A stretch of DNA of 20,886 bases from Caulobacteraceae bacterium (lineage in GTDB: Bacteria; Pseudomonadota; Alphaproteobacteria; Caulobacterales; Caulobacteraceae), in the NCBI GenBank assembly GCA_020852035.1, contig JADZBR010000092.1, forward strand, positions 1-20,886. The letters run 5' to 3'. Of this stretch, positions 14,309 through 20,886 are shown piece by piece. The notes below the pieces were generated by a model. That model did no database searches. It saw nothing but the letters and a program-made list of their open reading frames with translations, and was not told where the DNA came from. Within the stretch, counting starts at the first letter, position 1; the number at the start of each line of letters is the position of its first letter. A program made the translations under genes and the position numbers.

Positions 14309-15760
14309 TTGAGTTCGCCGTCCGCAGGCGCGAAGCCGCTTTCGCTTTTCACAATCCTCTGTTTCTCGGGCACCAGCCTGCCGCTGGGCGCCCTGGCGAT
14401 CGCCCTGGCGGTCTACCTGCCCCCCTATTTCGCCAGCCAGCTGGGCGTCAGCCTGGCGGTGGTCGGCGGCGCCTTCGCCACCGTGCGGCTTCTGGACCTG
14501 GCCGTCGACTTCGCGCTCGGCATCGCGATGGACCGCACCAAGACCCGCTGGGGCCGCTATCGGGTGTGGACGCTGATCGGCACGCCCTTCCTGATGGCGG
14601 CGCTCTACATGCTGTTCATGGCGCCCCAGGGCATCGGCATCGGCTACATCATCACCTGGCTGCTGGTGATGTACCTCGGCACCTCGATCCTCGGCCTCTC
14701 CCATTCGGCCTGGGCCGGCACGCTGGCCACCAACTACGACCAGCGCTCGCGCATCTTCGGCATCATGGCCGCCGTCGGCGTGGTGGGCGCCATCACCGTG
14801 CTGCTGGTGCCGATCATCATGGAGGCGATGGGCCGCTCGGAGGGCGAGGGCGTGCGGGCGATGGGCTGGTTCATCATCGGCCTGACGCCGCTGGCCATCT
14901 TCCTGATCATCTGGCGCACGCCGGAAACGGTCACCCGCAACGTCGACAACGCCTTCCGCTGGAAGGACTATCTGACGCTGATGGTGCGGCCGAACGTCAT
15001 CCGCCTGCTGCTGGCGGACCTGTGCCTGGCGCTCGGCCCCGGCTGGATGAGCGCGCTCTACCTGTTCTTCTTCCGCGACAGCCTGGGCTTCACCACCGGC
15101 CAGGCCACCAATCTTCTGGGGGTCTATATCGTCGCCGGCTTCTTCGGCGCCCCGCTGATCAGCCGACTGGCGATGCGGGTCGGCAAGCACCGCTCGCTGG
15201 CGGTCACCACCACGGTCTATTCGCTGGGCCTGTGCTGCCTGATGCTGGTGAAGGACGGCAATTTCCTGCTCGCCCTGCCGATCATGTTCAGCTGCGGGTT
15301 CATGGCCGCGGGCTTCCAGTTGCTGACCCGCGCCATGACCGCCGACATCGCCGACGAGATCCGCCTCGACCAGGGCCAGGAGCGCCTGGGCCTGCTCTAC
15401 GCCCTGACCACCCTGACCTCGAAGATCGCCGGCGCCTTCGCCATCGGCCTCACCTTCACCGTGCTGGAACAGGTCGGCTACCAGGCCGCCCCGGGCGCGG
15501 TGAACACCGCCGAGGCGATCACCAGCCTGGAGTGGGCCTACCTGCTCGGTCCGATCGTCTTCGTGATGCTCGGCGGCGCCTGCTTCTGGGGCTACAAGCT
15601 GAACGCCATCAAGCACGGCGAAATCCGCGCCGCCCTTGAAGAGCGCGACCGCCAGCTGGCCGAAGCGGCCGGGCAGTATGACGAGGCGCCGATCCTCGAA
15701 AGCGTCTCCGGCGAACCCGCCACCCTAGCCCCAGGGAGCCCCCGCTCACGCCTGACCTGA
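14309..15760 (+). CDS. MFS transporter, GPH (MelB-like) type, first of a tandem pair
   Basis: 483-aa major facilitator with about 12 TM segments. The GPH signature is clear: RLLDLAVDFALGIAMDRTKT with D63 and D67 in the places of the MelB cation-site aspartates, then RWGRYR (cytoplasmic loop 2-3). The second half carries ADIADEIRLDQGQERLGLLY. The start is taken as TTG at 14309 because GGGGAAGGAG precedes it by 8 bases. An alternative GTG at 14258 adds 17 residues but has no Shine-Dalgarno and lies inside a palindrome. The protein probably imports a glycoside, sugar acid or steroid/lipid-like solute with H+ or Na+; which cannot be told. It follows the hydroxyacyl-CoA dehydrogenase gene by 126 bp. 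Confidence 0.85.
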   Translation: MSSPSAGAKPLSLFTILCFSGTSLPLGALAIALAVYLPPYFASQLGVSLAVVGGAFATVRLLDLAVDFALGIAMDRTKTRWGRYRVWTLIGTPFLMAALYMLFMAPQGIGIGYIITWLLVMYLGTSILGLSHSAWAGTLATNYDQRSRIFGIMAAVGVVGAITVLLVPIIMEAMGRSEGEGVRAMGWFIIGLTPLAIFLIIWRTPETVTRNVDNAFRWKDYLTLMVRPNVIRLLLADLCLALGPGWMSALYLFFFRDSLGFTTGQATNLLGVYIVAGFFGAPLISRLAMRVGKHRSLAVTTTVYSLGLCCLMLVKDGNFLLALPIMFSCGFMAAGFQLLTRAMTADIADEIRLDQGQERLGLLYALTTLTSKIAGAFAIGLTFTVLEQVGYQAAPGAVNTAEAITSLEWAYLLGPIVFVMLGGACFWGYKLNAIKHGEIRAALEERDRQLAEAAGQYDEAPILESVSGEPATLAPGSPRSRLT

Positions 15761-15766
15761 CCTTCG

Positions 15767-15791
15767 CCGCCGCGCCATTTTCGCGCGGCGG
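15767..15791 (+). terminator. GC-rich hairpin between the two MFS genes
   Basis: CCGCCGCGC (15767-15775) and GCGCGGCGG (15783-15791) form a perfect 9-bp stem with the 7-nt loop CATTTTC, starting 6 bp after the MFS stop. There is only a weak CCCTTTTC stretch downstream, about 10 bp on, so it is a probable terminator or attenuator rather than a textbook one. Confidence 0.55.
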
Positions 15792-15851
15792 TCGCGCGAC
15801 CCTTTTCACTCGATCATTTCAAACCATACATTTTTCAAAGACATCGCCATC

Positions 15852-17267
15852 ATGAGCACCATCCCCGCGGCTAGCGGATCCCGCCTTTCCACTCCCGTCA
15901 TCTTCGCCTTCGCCAGCGCCGCCATCCCGGCCGCCGCCCTCGGCCTGGTGCTCGGCGTCTACATGCCGCGCTTCTTCGCCAGCCACCTGCACATCGGCCT
16001 GCTGGCCGTCGGCGGGGCGGTGGCGACCGTGCGGCTGATCGACGTCTTCTTCGACATCGTCATCGGCTGGGGCATGGACCGCACCCGCACGCGGTTCGGC
16101 CGCTACCGGCTCTGGTACGTGCTCGGCATGCCGATCCTGATGCTGGCGGTCTATGAACTGTTCAACCCGCCGGCCGGCGTCGGCGTGGGCTATCTGATGA
16201 TCTGGCTCCTGGTGATGTACGCCGGCATCTCGATCAGCACCTTGGCCCACCAGGCCTGGGCCGCCAACATCGCCACCGACTACCACGAGCGTTCGCGGGT
16301 GATGGGCTGGATGCAGGCGGTGGGCATCTTCGGGGCGGTGTGCCTGCTGCTGACCCCGCTGCTCTCGCACGGCCTGATCGACCCCGCCAAGGGCTCCAGC
16401 ATGAGCACCCTCGGCTGGATCGTCATGGCGACCATTCCGCTCACCACCCTGCTGGTCGTGGCCTTCACGCCCGAGCGCATGGCCGCCGAGACCAAGAAGC
16501 AGGCTTTCGCGCTCGGCGACTACGTCCGCACCGTCACCCGCCCGACCATGCTACGGCTGGTGCTGGCCGACCTGCTGCTCACCCTCGGCCCGGGCACCAC
16601 CGGGCCGCTCTACATCTTCTTCTTCCACGACGCGAAGGGCTTCTCCCCCTCGGTGGTCAGCCTGCTCCTGATCCCCTACATCGGCGCCGGCGTGCTGGGC
16701 GCGCCGTTCTGGGCGCGGGTCGCCAAGAAGTTCTCCAAGCACCGCACCCTGCAGATCGCCGCCGTTTGCTACGCCGTCGCCCAGACCGCGCTGATGGCGA
16801 TTCCCGCCGGCCTGCTGATTCCCACTTCCATCGGCATGTTCGCCGTCGGCTTCTGCGCCTCGGCCTTCCTCCTCCTGGTCCGCTCGATGGTCGCCGACTA
16901 CGCCGACGAGATGAAGCTGGAGCAGGGCCAGGAACGCGCCGGCATGCTCTATGCGATGGTCATCCTGACCCAGAAGGTCGGCTCCTCGATCACCGTCTCC
17001 ATCGTGTTCCCGATCCTCGCCTTCGTCGGCTACAACGCCGCCGAGGGGGCGGTGAACACGCCGCAGGCCATCACCGGCCTGGAGATGTGCTACCTCTTCG
17101 CGCCCATCGTGCTGGTGCTGGTCGGGGCGGCGATGTTCTTCGGCTACAAGCTGGACGACAAGCGCCACGCCGAGATCCGCGCGGCGCTCGACCAGCGCGA
17201 ATTCGAGCTGGCCGAGGCCGCCGTCGAGCCGCTCTCCGGAACCGTGCCGGCCACCCAGAAGGGCTGA
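15852..17267 (+). CDS. MFS transporter, GPH (MelB-like) type, second of a tandem pair
   Basis: 471-aa paralogue of the preceding carrier. Conserved blocks in the same positions are AVGGAVATVRLIDVFFDIVI with D64 and D68, MDRTRTRFGRYR (75-86), LVMYAGISIS, DYHERSRVMGW, ADYADEMKLEQGQERAGMLY, FFGYKL and HAEIRAALDQREFELAEAA. Topology is about 12 TM. Divergence between the copies is large enough, especially in the loops and helices of the C-terminal half, to expect different substrates. The Shine-Dalgarno is weak (AAAGA). The gene begins 91 bp after its neighbour, with a hairpin in the gap, so it may be separately expressed. Confidence 0.87.
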   Translation: MSTIPAASGSRLSTPVIFAFASAAIPAAALGLVLGVYMPRFFASHLHIGLLAVGGAVATVRLIDVFFDIVIGWGMDRTRTRFGRYRLWYVLGMPILMLAVYELFNPPAGVGVGYLMIWLLVMYAGISISTLAHQAWAANIATDYHERSRVMGWMQAVGIFGAVCLLLTPLLSHGLIDPAKGSSMSTLGWIVMATIPLTTLLVVAFTPERMAAETKKQAFALGDYVRTVTRPTMLRLVLADLLLTLGPGTTGPLYIFFFHDAKGFSPSVVSLLLIPYIGAGVLGAPFWARVAKKFSKHRTLQIAAVCYAVAQTALMAIPAGLLIPTSIGMFAVGFCASAFLLLVRSMVADYADEMKLEQGQERAGMLYAMVILTQKVGSSITVSIVFPILAFVGYNAAEGAVNTPQAITGLEMCYLFAPIVLVLVGAAMFFGYKLDDKRHAEIRAALDQREFELAEAAVEPLSGTVPATQKG

Positions 17268-17314
17268 CGCAGCGGCAGCTTCACCGCCCGCCGCCGAGCG
17301 ACTAGAACCGCCGG

Positions 17315-17995
17315 ATGAAACAGCGCATCCTCGCCATCACCGGCGGCCACGGCGTGCTCGGCTCGGCGGTGGCCAGGGTCGCCACCGAGCGCGGCTGGCG
17401 CGTGGCCCTCATCGACCACGCCCCCGCCCCGCCCGGCGTCGTCTGCGAAAACACCTACGGCGGCGTCGATCTCACCGACCCCGCCGCCGCCCAGGCGGCC
17501 TCCGACCGGCTGGCCAAGGACTTCGGCGGCCTCGACGCCCTCTTCAACATCGCCGGCGGCTTCACTTGGCAGACGCTGGAGGACGGCGACCCGGCCGCCT
17601 GGAGCAGGATGCACGCCCTCAACGTCGTCACCTGCCTGAACGCCACACGCGCCGCCCTGCCCCTCCTCAAGGCCAGCCCCGCCGGCCGCATCGTCAACGT
17701 CGGCGCCAACGGCGCGGTGAAGGCCGCCAGCGGCATGGGCGCCTATGCCGCCTCCAAGCAGGGGGTCCACAAGCTCACGGAATCCCTCGCCGAGGAGTTG
17801 AAGGACACCGCCGTCACCGTGAACGCCGTCCTGCCCTCCATCATCGACACTCCCGCCAACCGCGCCGACATGCCGAAAGCCGACCCGTCGAAATGGGTCG
17901 CTCCAGAGGCCCTGGCGGAGGTCATGCTGTTCCTCGCCTCGGAGCCGGCGGGCGCGGTGACCGGCGCGCTGATCCCGGTGACCGGCAAGGTCTAG
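17315..17995 (+). CDS. SDR oxidoreductase resembling dihydropteridine reductase
   Basis: 226-aa SDR. The nucleotide motif is TGGHGVLG rather than TGxxxGxG, matching the GGRGALG pattern I know from dihydropteridine reductase (QDPR). The stretch RILAITGGHGVLGSAVARV followed by RGWRVALID lines up with the QDPR N-terminus. The active site has Tyr144 and Lys148 (YAASK, then GVHKLTESLAEEL). The residue where classical SDRs keep serine, 13 before the Tyr, is Ala131 in IVNVGANGA. QDPR also lacks this serine. A pterin- or quinonoid-reducing role is therefore possible but not shown. No pterin or phenylalanine-hydroxylase gene is nearby. It starts at the ATG 47 bp after the MFS stop with no clear Shine-Dalgarno; the stop TAG overlaps a reverse-strand stop. 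Confidence 0.83.
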   Translation: MKQRILAITGGHGVLGSAVARVATERGWRVALIDHAPAPPGVVCENTYGGVDLTDPAAAQAASDRLAKDFGGLDALFNIAGGFTWQTLEDGDPAAWSRMHALNVVTCLNATRAALPLLKASPAGRIVNVGANGAVKAASGMGAYAASKQGVHKLTESLAEELKDTAVTVNAVLPSIIDTPANRADMPKADPSKWVAPEALAEVMLFLASEPAGAVTGALIPVTGKV

Positions 17996-18107
17996 CGCCC
18001 GGCGAAACTGAGCAGGCTCATCACGCCCGCCAGCGCGACCCAGCAGCCCGCCAGCCGGCGATGATCCAGACCAGGATGGGAATGTCGTCAGGAACTCTCA
18101 CCTTCAT
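17992..18107 (-). pseudogene. Possible small single-TM protein gene broken by a frameshift
   Basis: From an ATG at 18107 the reverse strand reads MKVRVPDDIPILVWIIAG, then shifts into a nonsense run and stops (TGA) after 28 residues. If an 8-bp duplication (GGCTG repeated across 18045-18057) is removed, the other frame gives ...GCWVALAGVMSLLSFAGR and a TAG at 17992 that overlaps the SDR stop, an arrangement seen at other convergent ends in this window. A 35- to 38-residue single-pass protein is then predicted. There is no strong Shine-Dalgarno. It could instead be non-coding, so confidence is low. Confidence 0.3.
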
Positions 18108-18129
18108 GAGAGACCAACCGCCGACGCTC

Positions 18130-18342
18130 TCAGGATGATCCCCGCGTCAGCGGCTCGGCGTCCGGCAGCGGCTTCATCGGCGGCTCGACCGGCACGGCCT
18201 GGGTCGGCGCGTCGCCGATCCCCGGCGAGGGCGGACGCAGGGACCAGAGCACCACCACGAAGATCGCCACCGCCGCCAGCCCCAGCAGGGCCCACAGCAG
18301 CGCCGGCGTCGCGCGCCTCGGCCCCGGTCCCTCGTCGCTCAC
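18130..18342 (-). CDS. Small single-pass membrane protein with Pro-rich tail
   Basis: 70 aa, starting at a GTG that directly follows the TAA of the upstream small gene (TAAGTG), so it is probably translated by re-initiation. N-terminal short cytoplasmic stretch, one hydrophobic helix at about 15-34 (PALLWALLGLAAVAIFVVVL), then a proline-rich extracytoplasmic tail. I recognise no family. The architecture matches that of its upstream neighbour, suggesting the pair act together in or at the inner membrane. The intervening region 17996-18129 has no other clear gene apart from the possible broken ORF listed separately. Confidence 0.65.
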   Translation of the reverse strand: MSDEGPGPRRATPALLWALLGLAAVAIFVVVLWSLRPPSPGIGDAPTQAVPVEPPMKPLPDAEPLTRGSS

Positions 18343-18558
18343 TTAGCTGGACGGCGCCGGCGCGGGCGCATTGGGCAGTTCCGGCGTCTTGGGCGCGGAG
18401 ATATCGACGTTCACCGTCTCCGGCACGCTCGGCTTCGGCGACTGGCCGCCCGTGTACATGAAGTAGCCGATCACCGCGACGATCACGATCAGGCCGCCGA
18501 CCAGGAACGCCAGCCACGGGGTGGCGGAATTGCCGCCGCCGGTTTCACTCTGGGCCAT
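18343..18558 (-). CDS. Small single-pass membrane protein with Pro-rich tail
   Basis: 71 aa. A polar, Gly/Ser/Asn-rich N-terminus (MAQSETGGGNSATP) is followed by a single helix at about 15-35 (WLAFLVGGLIVIVAVIGYFM) and a Pro-rich tail ending PNAPAPAPSS. The start at 18558 is firmly set by AAAGGAGG just upstream of the ATG, which rules out a longer reading through the palindromic repeat. It is first in a two-gene unit with the 70-aa protein. No family recognised; its function is unknown. It is divergent from uvrD. Confidence 0.75.
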   Translation of the reverse strand: MAQSETGGGNSATPWLAFLVGGLIVIVAVIGYFMYTGGQSPKPSVPETVNVDISAPKTPELPNAPAPAPSS

Positions 18559-18624
18559 TGAAGCCTCCTTTAAGGTCTCGTTGTCCCACGACCGGGCAAT
18601 GAACGAGAGGCGGCGACGGCGGTT

Positions 18625-18763
18625 CCTTCCCCCGGCACGGGGGAAGTGGCCCGAAGGCGAAGCCGAGGGTCGATGGGGGAGGTTCGAGGGGAAGCACAGA
18701 CTTCCCCCATCGACCTTCGCCGCCTGCGGCGTCTCAGGCCACTTCCCCCGTACCGGGGGAAGG
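18625..18763 (-). repeat. 139-bp palindromic intergenic element, copy 2, inverted
   Basis: Read in reverse complement it begins CCTTCCCCCGGTACGGGGG then AAGTGGCCTGAGAC, continues with GCGAAGGTCGATGGGGGAAG, and has CCTCCCCCATCGACCCTCGG near its end. It thus matches the element at 13032-13170 block for block and in total length. The centre and a few loop positions differ. It lies between the divergent starts of the small membrane-protein pair (18558) and uvrD (18809); the remainder of that gap contains only short promoter sequences. Confidence 0.85.
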
Positions 18764-18789
18764 TCGGGCGCTCGCGCCACCGCCCTCGC

Positions 18790-18804
18790 GTGCTACATAT
18801 GTTC
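18790..18804 (+). promoter_or_regulatory. Possible LexA (SOS) box upstream of uvrD
   Basis: GTGC-TACATAT-GTTC matches the alphaproteobacterial LexA consensus GTTC-N7-GTTC with one mismatch in the first half-site, and has the exact 7-bp A/T-rich spacer. It ends 4 bp before the uvrD ATG and overlaps the only -10-like TACATA sequence there. A single short match can occur by chance. Confidence 0.45.
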
Positions 18805-18808
18805 CGCA

Positions 18809-20886
<2,078 letters not shown>

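Noticed and set aside
14219..15616. Long reverse-strand frames under the two MFS genes and other genes
   Set aside because: His/Asp/Gln/Gly-rich strings without conserved features, typical of GC-rich antisense shadows.
13032..18763. Composite transposon or genomic island bounded by the inverted 139-bp elements
   Set aside because: There is no transposase or integrase, I see no target-site duplication, and the base composition of the genes inside is the same as outside. The elements are better read as dispersed palindromes.

Overview
The window is an ordinary, very GC-rich (roughly 70%) alphaproteobacterial chromosome segment. It is most like Caulobacteraceae (Phenylobacterium or Caulobacter type). 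The reasons are the gene families present, the dispersed GC-rich hairpin repeats between genes, and proteins such as an MFE-2-like SDR and GPH-type transporters. The genus is inferred from general resemblance and was not tested. There is no rRNA, tRNA, CRISPR array, transposase or phage gene, and I see no convincing new multi-gene system.

Layout. 1-2636: an amidohydrolase and a beta-lactamase-fold serine hydrolase/esterase on the plus strand, separated by 293 bp of stacked hairpin repeats. 2643-3793: a small two-TM protein and a glutathione S-transferase on the minus strand, the latter divergent from a NeuD/PglD-type left-handed beta-helix acyltransferase (3885-4535). 4677-6433: a 3-oxoadipyl-CoA-type thiolase (minus) divergent from a hotdog thioesterase (plus). 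6430-9775: a large DUF6311-like polytopic membrane protein (minus) divergent from a luciferase-like flavin monooxygenase (plus). 9772-11538 (all minus): a second GST overlapping a secreted SUOX-fold protein by 4 bp, then a compact HigBA toxin-antitoxin operon. 11675-12952: a CNT-family nucleoside transporter (minus). 13277-17995 (plus): a peroxisomal-MFE-2-like hydroxyacyl-CoA dehydrogenase, two tandem paralogous GPH/MelB-type MFS carriers, and a dihydropteridine-reductase-like SDR. 17992-18558 (minus): two tiny single-pass proline-rich membrane proteins and a possibly frameshifted third small ORF. 18809-end: the first 692 codons of a UvrD/PcrA helicase, cut by the window edge.

How the genes fit together. 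Much of the content looks like peripheral acyl-CoA, aromatic or xenobiotic catabolism (thiolase, thioesterase, SDR, amidohydrolase, esterase, two GSTs, flavin monooxygenase) with matching uptake carriers. The genes are scattered singletons and pairs rather than one pathway operon. The least ordinary signals are non-coding or micro-evolutionary. They are two 139-bp mirror-image palindromic elements placed in divergent promoter regions 5.6 kb apart; several other hairpin repeat families; a perfect 15-bp in-frame duplication inside the beta-helix of the NeuD-like enzyme; a 30-bp gap packing a likely higBA promoter and operator; a near-consensus LexA box at the start of uvrD; and an SDR lacking the usual catalytic serine in the manner of dihydropteridine reductase.
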